This document shows, piece after piece, positions 53,346-60,728 of a DNA stretch of 64,000 nt (position 1 is the stretch's first letter; the number at the start of each line of letters is the position of its first letter). Below the pieces are notes generated by a model. The model saw only the letters and a program-made list of their open reading frames with translations, ran no database searches and was not told the origin of the DNA. This DNA comes from Sphingopyxis terrae subsp. terrae NBRC 15098 (GTDB taxonomy: Bacteria > Pseudomonadota > Alphaproteobacteria > Sphingomonadales > Sphingomonadaceae). Made by a program: the position numbers and the translations under genes. The DNA lies in contig NZ_BCZQ01000019.1 of NCBI RefSeq assembly GCF_001598815.1, forward strand, positions 1 to 64,000, in the 5' to 3' direction.

Positions 53346-53376
53346 CCGTCAATCTGATTGACCCTTAGTATACTAA
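53346..53376. promoter_or_regulatory. GTCAA-N5-TTGAC and TTAGTATACTAA palindromes, TonB-DUF3237 divergent promoter
   Basis: GTCAA-TCTGA-TTGAC (53348-53362) resembles the core at 44727-44741, and TTAGTATACTAA (53365-53376) is a perfect 12-bp palindrome. The latter is the best copy of an element also seen at 55539, 63648 and, weakly, 48936. Two different regulators may meet here. Confidence 0.6.
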
Positions 53377-53419
53377 TTGTTTTATACTTGTCCAGAGTTT
53401 CAAGAGAGGATTCCCGATT

Positions 53420-53917
53420 ATGCCCGACGAAAATCGCCAGAGCGCGCTTGCGAGCCGCCCCTTGTGCACCGTGGAGTTCGAGGTGGGGGGCGGCCTGATC
53501 GGGATCGGCGCCTCGCCGTTCGGCGACCAGCGGCTCGGCTATATCACCGGCGGACGATTTTTCGGACCGCGAATCAACGGCATCGTTCTTCCGGGTGGCG
53601 GCAATTGGTCGCGCAGCGGGCGGCTGGGCGAGGCGGCGTCGGTCGGCACCTTCGACGCGCGCGCGGTGTGGCAGACCGACGACGGCGCGCTCATCTACCT
53701 CAGCTATACGGGGCGCAGCCTGATCCCCGACGACGTCCGCGCCGCCTTCGCCGACCCTGCCGCGCCCGATGTCGATCCCGCACTTTATTATCTGCGAATC
53801 GCGCCCGTGTTCGAGACCGCGAGTCCCCGATACGACTGGCTCAACGGCCTGCTCGCCGTCGGCGTGGGAGAGCGCACCGACTTCGGCGTGCGCCATGTGA
53901 TCCACGAAATATTGTAG
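53420..53917 (+). CDS. DUF3237 domain protein
   Basis: The 165-residue protein shows the DUF3237 pattern: RLGYITGGRFFGPRINGIVLPGGGNW, SVGTFDARAVWQTDDGALIYLSYTG and PALYYLRIAPVFETASPRYDWL. The family forms a small beta-barrel of unknown function frequently found in catabolic clusters. A GAGAGGA ribosome site precedes the ATG. It is divergent from the TonB receptor and convergent with a CoA ligase. Confidence 0.85.
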   Translation: MPDENRQSALASRPLCTVEFEVGGGLIGIGASPFGDQRLGYITGGRFFGPRINGIVLPGGGNWSRSGRLGEAASVGTFDARAVWQTDDGALIYLSYTGRSLIPDDVRAAFADPAAPDVDPALYYLRIAPVFETASPRYDWLNGLLAVGVGERTDFGVRHVIHEIL

Positions 53918-53938
53918 GGCGCCCCTAGAGTCGGGGCC

Positions 53939-55504
53939 CTAGCCCACAGCGCGGTCGCGGCCTTCCCAATAAGGCGCGCGCAGTTCGCGGCGCAGCACCT
54001 TGCCCGACGGGTTGCGCGGCAGCGCGTCGATCGTCTCGACGCTCTTCGGCGCCTTGTAGGCAGCGATGCGCTCGCGCGCCCATGCGATGACATCGGCGGG
54101 CTCGACCGTGGCGCCGGGCGCGGGGACGATCAGCGCCTTGACCGCCTCGCCCCATTTGTCGTCGGGCACGCCGATGACCGCGACATCGGCGACACCGGGG
54201 CAGCCCATGATCGCGCTTTCAACCTCGGCCGGATAGACATTCTCGCCGCCCGACACGATCATGTCCTTGATCCGGTCGTGGACGAAGTAAAAGCCGTCGG
54301 CGTCGCGATAGCCGACGTCGCCGGTGTGCAGCCAGCCGCCGATCACGGTTTCGGCGGTCGCCTCGGCGCGGTTCCAATATTCCTTCATCACAATGTCGCC
54401 GCGGATCGCGATCTCGCCGATCTCACCGTCGCCGAGCGGCCGCCCCTCGCCATCGAGGATCGCCATCTCGGTCTGCGGCCAGGGCTGACCGCACGAGGTA
54501 AGTTTGCCGGGCAGGTCGTGCGCGGCGGGCGAGAGGTAGGAGCCGCCGCCCGAGCTTTCGGTCATGCCATAGAATTGCACGAAATCGCAGCCGAAGGTCG
54601 TGCGCGCGCGGCGCAGCACATCCTCCGCGATCGGCGAGGCGCCATAGGCGATCGACCGCAACGCCGAATAGTCGCCTGTCGCTGCGGCGGGCTGTTGCAG
54701 CATCATCTGGATCATCGCGGGCGCGAGGAAGGCGTGCGCAACGCGTTCCTCGGTCAGCATCCGCACCGCATCGTCCGCGGCGAAATCCTTGACCAGCACC
54801 AGCCGCCCGCCCTGCGCCAGCCCCGAAAAGCTGACATTGGTCCCGGCAACATGGAACAGCGGCATCACGATCATCACCGTTTCGTCCTCGCTATAGGCGA
54901 AGCCGTCGACCTCGGTCGCCATTTCGAGGAAGCGGCGGTAATTCTTGTTGGCGAGCACCACACCCTTTGGCCGCCCGGTGGTGCCGCTCGTGTAAAGTTG
55001 CAGCACATCGTCGGCGAGTTGCGGCGCGTCGGCGGGCGGGGTCGCGGCCGCATCGTCGAGCCAGGCGTCGAAGCCTTCAAAGTCCGGGTGCGCGCCATAA
55101 AGCGCCACCAACCGCGGCTTGTCGGCGAGCCCGGCGACGGCAGCCAGCGCGGTGTCGAAGAAATCCTCGCCCACGAAGAGCAGCGTCGGGGCGGCGTCGC
55201 CCAAAATGAAACCAATCTCGCCCGCGGCGAGGCGGCAGTTGATCGGCGCGAGGCAGGCGCGCGCACGCGCGGTACCGAAGAAGAGCGGATACCAGGCGTC
55301 GTGGTTCTTGGTCAGAACCGAAACCCTGTCGCCGGGCGCGACCCCCGACGCCAGCAGCGCGTTCGCGACCCGGTTCGACTGCGCATCAAGCTCGGCAAAG
55401 CTCGTTTCGCGATCTCCATATTTGACCGCGACCGCCTGCCCACGCGCGCGCGCCTGCGCCGCCGGAATATCGGCCAGCGTCCGAATGGCCTCCAGATCGA
55501 TCAT
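53939..55504 (-). CDS. AMP-forming acyl-CoA ligase
   Basis: The 521-residue ANL-superfamily ligase has the P-loop YTSGTTGRPKGVVLANK, FYGMTESSGGGSY, the hinge DVGYRDADGFYFVHDRIKD and the C-terminal Lys in PSGKVLRRE. It would activate an aromatic or alkyl carboxylate. It is monocistronic and leftward, divergent from the MetE-like gene with a CTTAG-type element in the 85-bp spacer. It differs from the ligases at 33779 and 61980, which resemble each other more. Confidence 0.87.
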   Translation of the reverse strand: MIDLEAIRTLADIPAAQARARGQAVAVKYGDRETSFAELDAQSNRVANALLASGVAPGDRVSVLTKNHDAWYPLFFGTARARACLAPINCRLAAGEIGFILGDAAPTLLFVGEDFFDTALAAVAGLADKPRLVALYGAHPDFEGFDAWLDDAAATPPADAPQLADDVLQLYTSGTTGRPKGVVLANKNYRRFLEMATEVDGFAYSEDETVMIVMPLFHVAGTNVSFSGLAQGGRLVLVKDFAADDAVRMLTEERVAHAFLAPAMIQMMLQQPAAATGDYSALRSIAYGASPIAEDVLRRARTTFGCDFVQFYGMTESSGGGSYLSPAAHDLPGKLTSCGQPWPQTEMAILDGEGRPLGDGEIGEIAIRGDIVMKEYWNRAEATAETVIGGWLHTGDVGYRDADGFYFVHDRIKDMIVSGGENVYPAEVESAIMGCPGVADVAVIGVPDDKWGEAVKALIVPAPGATVEPADVIAWARERIAAYKAPKSVETIDALPRNPSGKVLRRELRAPYWEGRDRAVG

Positions 55505-55538
55505 TTCGCTCTCCCATCGTCACTTTGATCTTGAATTA

Positions 55539-55552
55539 GATAGAATACTAAG
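55539..55552. promoter_or_regulatory. CTTAG-type element, ligase-MetE-like divergent promoter
   Basis: GATAGAATACTAAG matches 11 of 14 positions of the consensus CTTAGTATACTAAG. AAATACTT follows at 55555-55562. The element lies 35 bp from the ligase ATG and 37 bp from the TTG start of the MetE-like gene. Confidence 0.5.
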
Positions 55553-55589
55553 CAAATACTTGGCCAGCAAAAAAGCGAGAGGATCCGCC

Positions 55590-56642
55590 TTGTTCGATCA
55601 CCCCATCCTGCCGACAACGATCGTCGGAAGCTACCCCCAACCCGATTGGCTGATCGACCGCGAACGATTGAAGGCCAGCCTGCCGCCGCGCGTGCGTGCC
55701 GAGACTTTGTGGCGCATCCCCGAACCCTGGCTGGCGGATGCGCAGGAAGCCGCGACCTTGATGGCAATCCGCGATCAGGAAGAGCTGGGCATCGACATCG
55801 TCGGCGATGGCGAAATGCGCCGCGAAAGCTATTCGAACCGGCTCGCGACCGCGCTGTCGGGGATCGACACCGAACAGCATGGCACCGCGATCGACCGCAC
55901 CGGCAACGCCAATCCGGTGCCGCTCGTCTCGGGCCCGATCCGCCGCGTGGCGCCGATCGAGGCGCAGGACGCCGCCTTTCTCCGTCGCCATTCGTCGAGG
56001 CCGGTCAAGCTAACCCTGCCCGGCCCCTTCACCATGACCCAACAGGCCGAGAACGCCTATTATCCCGACCTCAGATCGCTCGCGATGGATTATGCCGATG
56101 CGGTCAATGCCGAGGTGAAGGATCTGTTCGCCGCCGGCGTCGATGTCGTCCAGCTCGACGAACCCTATCTGCAGGCGCGCGCTGCCGAGGCGAACGCCTA
56201 TGCGATCGAGGCGATCAACCGCGCGCTCGACGGCGTCGGCGGCACGACCGCGCTGCATATCTGCTTCGGCTATGCGATGGTGCACCACAGCGCGGGGGCG
56301 ACGGGGCCGAAGCCGAAGGCCTATGACTTCCTCGCCGAACTCGAAGCGTCGGCGATCGACGTGATTTCGATCGAGGCGGCGCAGCCGGGGCTCGACCCCG
56401 CGATCCTCGCCGAACTGCCAACCAAGACGATCATGTACGGGGTGCTCGATCTATCGATCCCCGAGGTCGAAACCCCCGAAATCGTCGCGGGCCGCATCCG
56501 CGAGGCGCTGCGCTATGTCGACGCCGAACGGCTGTGGATCGCGCCTGATTGCGGGATGAAATATCACAGCCGCGACCATAGCCAGGCGAAGCTGAAGGCG
56601 ATGGTCGACGGGGCGGCGCTGGTACGGGCGGAGCTGAAGTAA
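55590..56642 (+). CDS. Cobalamin-independent methionine synthase C-terminal domain-like methyltransferase
   Basis: The 350-residue protein starts at TTG 55590 with GAGAGG seven bases upstream (MFDHPILPTTIVGSYPQPDW). It has the TIM-barrel of MetE's catalytic domain: GDGEMRRESY, VVQLDEPYLQ, zinc ligands His-x-Cys in ALHICFGYA, Glu in SIEAAQPGLD and Cys in IAPDCGMKY. The MetE N-terminal domain is absent, as in MetE-like paralogues that use other methyl or alkyl donors or lyse CoM-type thioethers. It is surrounded by catabolic genes, not methionine genes, so a thiol- or methyl-transfer step in degradation is possible. Confidence 0.8.
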   Translation: MFDHPILPTTIVGSYPQPDWLIDRERLKASLPPRVRAETLWRIPEPWLADAQEAATLMAIRDQEELGIDIVGDGEMRRESYSNRLATALSGIDTEQHGTAIDRTGNANPVPLVSGPIRRVAPIEAQDAAFLRRHSSRPVKLTLPGPFTMTQQAENAYYPDLRSLAMDYADAVNAEVKDLFAAGVDVVQLDEPYLQARAAEANAYAIEAINRALDGVGGTTALHICFGYAMVHHSAGATGPKPKAYDFLAELEASAIDVISIEAAQPGLDPAILAELPTKTIMYGVLDLSIPEVETPEIVAGRIREALRYVDAERLWIAPDCGMKYHSRDHSQAKLKAMVDGAALVRAELK

Positions 56643-56645
56643 TAT

Positions 56646-56726
56646 TGTCATCCCCGCGAAAGCGGGGACCCAGGGGGCTAGCTCAGTTGACGCACGCTCT
56701 GGGTCCCCGCTTTCGCGGGGATGACA
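56646..56726. repeat. 28-bp inverted repeats around a 25-bp spacer (GTCATCCCCGCG family)
   Basis: The left arm 56646-56673 starts TGTCATCCCCGCGAAAGC and the right arm 56699-56726 is its perfect reverse complement, ending GCGGGGATGACA. The spacer is GGGGCTAGCTCAGTTGACGC followed by ACGCT. It belongs to a common interspersed hairpin repeat of sphingomonads and separates convergent genes, so it may terminate both. Confidence 0.8.
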
Positions 56727-56731
56727 GGAAA

Positions 56732-57424
56732 TTATTGGTCGATGAAATCCGCCAACAACGGCACCACCAACTCCGGTGCCTCGACCATCGGCAGATGCCC
56801 TGCCCCCGCGATGACCTCGAGCTTCGCGCCCGGAATCGCGTCCAATATCTCGTCATGGTGCGCGCGGCTCGTGATGCCGTCCTTATCACCCCAGATCAGC
56901 AAGGTCGGCACCGCAATCTCGCCGAGGAGTGGGCGGCTGTCGATGCGCGCCATGATCGCGCGCTGCTGGGCGAGGAAGGTGTCGGCGCCGGTGTCTGCCG
57001 CCATCTTTCGCGCAATGCCGAGCAGGCGCGCGTCGCCGCGCTTTTCTTCGGGAAACAGGATCGGGATGCGCTCCTCGACCACCTGATCGAACTGCCCATT
57101 CTCGACGAGATCGATATAGCCCTGCCGCCGCGCCGTCTGCGCGGGGCCGTCGGCCGAGGCGAGCGTCGAGATCAGCGCCAGCTTCGCAACCCGCTCGGGC
57201 GCCCGGCGCATCACCTCGAAGGCGACGAAGCCGCCCATGGCGTGTGCGACCAGCGCGAATTTCGGGGGGCTATTGTCGAGCAGCCGCTGCGCGAAGCCCG
57301 CGATCGTATCGTCGCTGCGGTTGTCGGCGACAATCACCTCGCGGTCGGTCCAGGCATCAAGGAGTGGCTGCCACACGGCATCGGTCAACAGCTGGCCGGT
57401 GATGAGGACGATCGGAAGAGTCAT
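56732..57424 (-). CDS. Alpha/beta-hydrolase-fold protein lacking the nucleophilic serine
   Basis: The 230-residue protein has the alpha/beta-hydrolase layout with VLITGQLLTDAVW, a nucleophile elbow, Asp in IWGDKDGIT and His in IAGAGHLPMVEAPE. The elbow reads VAHAMGGFVAFE: Ala62 stands where the Gly-x-Ser-x-Gly serine should be (GCC at 57239-57241). Such substitution occurs in non-hydrolytic members and cofactor-free dioxygenases. It is flanked by repeats on both sides, so probably a single-gene unit. Confidence 0.8.
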   Translation of the reverse strand: MTLPIVLITGQLLTDAVWQPLLDAWTDREVIVADNRSDDTIAGFAQRLLDNSPPKFALVAHAMGGFVAFEVMRRAPERVAKLALISTLASADGPAQTARRQGYIDLVENGQFDQVVEERIPILFPEEKRGDARLLGIARKMAADTGADTFLAQQRAIMARIDSRPLLGEIAVPTLLIWGDKDGITSRAHHDEILDAIPGAKLEVIAGAGHLPMVEAPELVVPLLADFIDQ

Positions 57425-57443
57425 GGGGTCAATCCTAAAGCGT

Positions 57444-57528
57444 CGTCATTGCGAGGAGCCGAAGGCGACGCGGCAATCCAGAGCAGGCGTAAACCGCGCT
57501 GGATTGCTTCGCTTCGCTCGCAATGACG
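57444..57528. repeat. CGTCATTGCGAG inverted repeat
   Basis: CGTCATTGCGAG (57444-57455) and CTCGCAATGACG (57517-57528) are perfect 12-bp inverted ends. Inside, GGCAATCCAG and CTGGATTGC also pair. It is a second hairpin-repeat family; a decayed copy lies at 49781. It fills the gap between two leftward genes. Confidence 0.75.
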
Positions 57529-57535
57529 AAATATT

Positions 57536-58456
57536 TCATACCACCTGATGCAGCAGCGCTTCGCCCGCCCCCAGCCGGCGGCAATTCTCATGCGCCACCG
57601 TCAGGCTGCGCACGAGCGTCTCGGGGGTCAGCCAAGCGATATGCGGCGCGAGCACCGCATTGGGCAGGCCGAGCAGCGGATTCCCGCGCGGCAACGGCTC
57701 CTCCGCAAACACGTCGAGCCCCGCGCCGCGCAGATGGCCCGCGGTCAGGGCCGCGACCAGCCGCGCCTCATCGACCAGTTCGCCGCGCGCGGTGTTCACG
57801 AGTACCGCACCCTGCTTCATCGCGAACGGGTCGATGCTGGCGCGCGTCTCTTCGGTGAGCGGCATGTGCAGCGAGACGATATCGCTCTCCGCGAGCAACT
57901 GGCCAAGCTGCAGAAATTCATAAGGCCCGTCGCGCTCGCTCCGCGCCGTATAGACGACCCGCGCCCCCAGCGCGGCGAGCACGGGCGCGAGCAGCTGCGC
58001 CGAATTGCCGAACCCGACAAGCCCCACAGTGCGCCCGCCGACCTCCCCCACCGAATCGAGTTCGGACGGATCGGCGGTCCATCCTTCTCCCGCGCGCGTT
58101 CGCGCATCGAAGAAACAGGTGCGGCGCAGCACCGCCATCATCAGCGACAGCGCCATTTCGGCGACTGCCTGGCTGTTGGTGCCGGGCATGTTGCACACCG
58201 CGACGCCATGCTCGCGCGCCGCGTCGAGCGCAATCGTGTTGACCCCGACGCCGAGCTTCTGGATCAGCTTGAGCCTGGGCGCCGAGGCGATGAAGTCGGC
58301 CGTAACTGGCGTCAGAACGTGGAGCAGCACGGTGATTTCGCCGGCCACCGCGTCGAGCGGTGCGGCTTCGTCGACATGGGTAACAACGCCCGCGCCGAAG
58401 ACGGCATCGACCGCCGCGCGGAAGCCGGGGCTTGGGCGGGCGTGGAGAACGATCAT
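57536..58456 (-). CDS. NAD-dependent D-2-hydroxyacid dehydrogenase
   Basis: The 306-residue protein has the two-domain fold of D-isomer hydroxyacid dehydrogenases: TVGLVGFGNSAQLLAPVLAALG (cofactor), the catalytic Arg in NTARGELVDEA, the Glu around DVFAEEPLP and the His in APHIAWLTPE. It reduces a 2-oxoacid or oxidises a 2-hydroxyacid. The ATG at 58456 overlaps the enolase-like stop as ATGA, so it is coupled to that gene. It is the last gene of a four-gene leftward operon. Confidence 0.85.
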   Translation of the reverse strand: MIVLHARPSPGFRAAVDAVFGAGVVTHVDEAAPLDAVAGEITVLLHVLTPVTADFIASAPRLKLIQKLGVGVNTIALDAAREHGVAVCNMPGTNSQAVAEMALSLMMAVLRRTCFFDARTRAGEGWTADPSELDSVGEVGGRTVGLVGFGNSAQLLAPVLAALGARVVYTARSERDGPYEFLQLGQLLAESDIVSLHMPLTEETRASIDPFAMKQGAVLVNTARGELVDEARLVAALTAGHLRGAGLDVFAEEPLPRGNPLLGLPNAVLAPHIAWLTPETLVRSLTVAHENCRRLGAGEALLHQVV

Positions 58457-59751
58457 GCCGCGACCCGTCCGATCGACCCGGCAAAGGCCGAAAAGCCGGC
58501 AAATTCGGCATCGGCGCCCATCGCTTCCTCGATCCGCAGCATCTCGTTCCACTTCGCCATCCGTTCGGAGCGGGTAAAGCTGCCGACCTTCAATTGCCCC
58601 GCGTCCCAGCCGGTGGCGAGATGCGCGATCGTGACATCCTCGCTCTCGCCCGAGCGTGCCGAGACGATCGCGCCCCAGCCGCGCGCGACCGCGGCATCGA
58701 GCGCGGCCTTGGCTTCGGTGACGGTGCCGACCTGGTTCACCTTGATCAGCGCCGCATTGCACACCGCTGCATCGCCCGCGCGCTCGACGCGCGCCGCATT
58801 GGTGACGAGCACATCGTCGCCGATGATTTGCACCCGGTCGCCGATCGCGGCGGTCACGGCCGCCATCGCGGTCCAGTCATCCTGCCCCGCCGGGTCTTCG
58901 ATGGACAGGATCGGATAGCGCCCCGCCCATTCGATAATGCGCGCCGCCATCGCCTCGCTCGTCAACTGCCCCTCGTCGAGCGCGAGGCTGTAGCCCGAAG
59001 CATCGCCGAGCTCGTTCGCCGCAATGTCGAGCGAGATGAACACGTCTTCGCCGGCGCGGTGCCCGCTCGCCTCGATCGCCTTGGTCAGCGTATCGAGCGC
59101 ATCCTCGTTCGAGGCGAAATTCGGCCACCAGCCGCCTTCGTCGGCGACCCCCGACAGCGGCCCCTTGGCTTCCATCAGCCTACCCGCGGTGCGATACACA
59201 TCGTCGGTGATTTCGAGCGCGCGGCGAAAGCTGCCCGCCGCGGGGCACATGATCATGAAATCCTGCACGTCGGTGCGCCGCCCGGCGTGGGCGCCGCCGC
59301 CGAAAATCTGGATCTCGGGCAGTGGTATTCGCACTTTGCGTTCCCCGGCGAGGTAGCGCCACAGCGGCAGCCGCGCATCGGCGGCGGCCGCGTGAAGCAC
59401 CGCCATCGACACCGCAACGACGGCGTTCGCGCCCAGCCGCGCCTTGTTCGGGGTGCCGTCCAGAGCGCACAGCGCCTTGTCGACCGCCGCCTGATCGCCC
59501 GCATCCATGCCGATCAGCGCGGGCGCGATCTCGGCCCCGATCCCGGCAACCGCGCCATTGACGCCATAGCCGCCGAAGGCCGGGCCGCCGTCGCGCAGGT
59601 CGATCGCCTCATGCGCGCCGCGCGAGGCCCCGGCTGGCGCGATGGCGCGACCAACCGCGCCCGATTCGAGGGTAACTTCGGCCTCGACCGTGGGGCGGCC
59701 ACGCGAATCCCAAAGCTGGCGCCCGGTAACCGAAGCGATAGGCGACGTCAT
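58453..59751 (-). CDS. Enolase-like protein with His-to-Ala change at the active site
   Basis: The 432-residue protein aligns throughout with enolase: GRPTVEAEV, PAGASRGAHEA, GAHA (His155), ADEGGW (Glu205), LIKVNQVGT (Lys337), GQLKVGS (Lys388) and the metal ligands near IEDP and GDD. The loop where enolase has Ser-His-Arg-Ser reads SARSGESED; Ala365 replaces the proton-relay His (E. coli His370). N-terminal loops also deviate. A glycolytic role is doubtful. ATGA overlaps join it to the kinase before it and the dehydrogenase after it, so it likely works on a phosphorylated intermediate in this operon. Confidence 0.85.
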   Translation of the reverse strand: MTSPIASVTGRQLWDSRGRPTVEAEVTLESGAVGRAIAPAGASRGAHEAIDLRDGGPAFGGYGVNGAVAGIGAEIAPALIGMDAGDQAAVDKALCALDGTPNKARLGANAVVAVSMAVLHAAAADARLPLWRYLAGERKVRIPLPEIQIFGGGAHAGRRTDVQDFMIMCPAAGSFRRALEITDDVYRTAGRLMEAKGPLSGVADEGGWWPNFASNEDALDTLTKAIEASGHRAGEDVFISLDIAANELGDASGYSLALDEGQLTSEAMAARIIEWAGRYPILSIEDPAGQDDWTAMAAVTAAIGDRVQIIGDDVLVTNAARVERAGDAAVCNAALIKVNQVGTVTEAKAALDAAVARGWGAIVSARSGESEDVTIAHLATGWDAGQLKVGSFTRSERMAKWNEMLRIEEAMGADAEFAGFSAFAGSIGRVAA

Positions 59752-60728
59752 TCCTTGGTCCTTTTCCAGTTTGCGACGAGCGCATCGATGGGCGTCGGCG
59801 CGAGCAGCAACGCGCGCGCCTGATCACGCACGATTTGTTTGTGATGGGGGTCGGTCAGATAGGGCGCCGGGGATTTGCCCTCGACCCGCGCGAGCAGCAA
59901 CGCCGCGGTCAGTTTGCCGGCGCGCAGCGCCAGCGCGTCGGCGTCTTCCCAATCGATGCCGGCGCGATAGGCCTCGACCAGTGCCGCCGCGGCCTCGCCG
60001 AGCCGTTCGTTCCCCAGCCACACCGCCTTCAGCAGCAGATGCGTGGTGCAAAAGGCTAGGTCGAACGCCGGGTCGCCATAGACTGCACATTCGGCGTCGA
60101 GGAAAACCGGCCCGTCTGCACCGACGAGAATATTCTTGGGGCTGACGTCGCCGTGAACAAGCGCCACCTTGCGCGACGAGAGGTCGTCGGCGAGCGCGTA
60201 GAGCGCCGACGCAAGCTCGGCATCCTTTTGCGCAACGAACAGCAGAAAGGGATCGACGCGCAGCGCGCGGAACATCGCATCGGTCGGAAAGGCGTCGCGG
60301 TCGGCAGTGCTGTTCGCGGTCGCGGCGTGGACCGCCACGATGCCGCGACCGACAGCCGCCGCGAACGCCGGATCGACACGGCCCGCGATCAATTCATCCT
60401 TCCACACCGGACAATCCGGCAGGAAGCGCATCGCGAAGCCGTGGCCGGGCAATTCGGCCAGCACCTCGGGCACCAGATGCGGATCGACACCGCGCGCCCG
60501 GCGCAGCCAGCGCACTTCGCTCGCGCCGCGCTCAACCGGCGCGTGCCATTCGGCGGCGACACGCAATTGCTCGAGCGGCCGCTTGACCACGATCGGCCCC
60601 GCCGGGCCGTCGACCCGCCACACGTCGCAGGACACGCCGCCGGTCAATGGCTCGAGGACGACCTCCCCCTCGCCCGTCAGCCCGGCCGCGCGCAGTCCTG
60701 CAATGATATCGGCGGTCGCCGTGTCCAC
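59748..60728 (-). CDS. APH-fold small-molecule kinase
   Basis: The 326-residue kinase has the aminoglycoside-phosphotransferase/choline-kinase fold. The catalytic motif is HGD at 192-194 with Asn199 (VHGDVSPKNILV), and the metal-binding Asp211-x-Glu213 is in FLDAECAVYGDPAFDLA. A nucleotide-binding Lys is in PIVVKRP near residue 49. It starts at GTG 60728. Being coupled to an enolase-like protein, it probably phosphorylates a hydroxyl group of a catabolite rather than an antibiotic. Target unknown. Confidence 0.82.
   Translation of the reverse strand: MDTATADIIAGLRAAGLTGEGEVVLEPLTGGVSCDVWRVDGPAGPIVVKRPLEQLRVAAEWHAPVERGASEVRWLRRARGVDPHLVPEVLAELPGHGFAMRFLPDCPVWKDELIAGRVDPAFAAAVGRGIVAVHAATANSTADRDAFPTDAMFRALRVDPFLLFVAQKDAELASALYALADDLSSRKVALVHGDVSPKNILVGADGPVFLDAECAVYGDPAFDLAFCTTHLLLKAVWLGNERLGEAAAALVEAYRAGIDWEDADALALRAGKLTAALLLARVEGKSPAPYLTDPHHKQIVRDQARALLLAPTPIDALVANWKRTKE

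Noticed and set aside
53918-53941. GGGCGCCCC...GGGGCCC hairpin between DUF3237 and ligase genes
   Set aside because: The stem has a bulge and no T-tract; too weak to call a terminator.
55505-55589. Cobalamin or SAM riboswitch before the MetE-like gene
   Set aside because: The 85-bp spacer is too short and has no conserved riboswitch core; it holds a CTTAG-type element instead.
56674-56698. GGGGCTAGCTCAGTTG in the repeat spacer resembles the start of a tRNA D arm
   Set aside because: No anticodon or T arm follows; it is only the loop of the 28-bp inverted repeat.
59748-60728. Aminoglycoside resistance kinase
   Set aside because: The fold matches but the gene is in an overlapping operon with an enolase-like protein and a dehydrogenase, so a catabolic small-molecule kinase is more likely.
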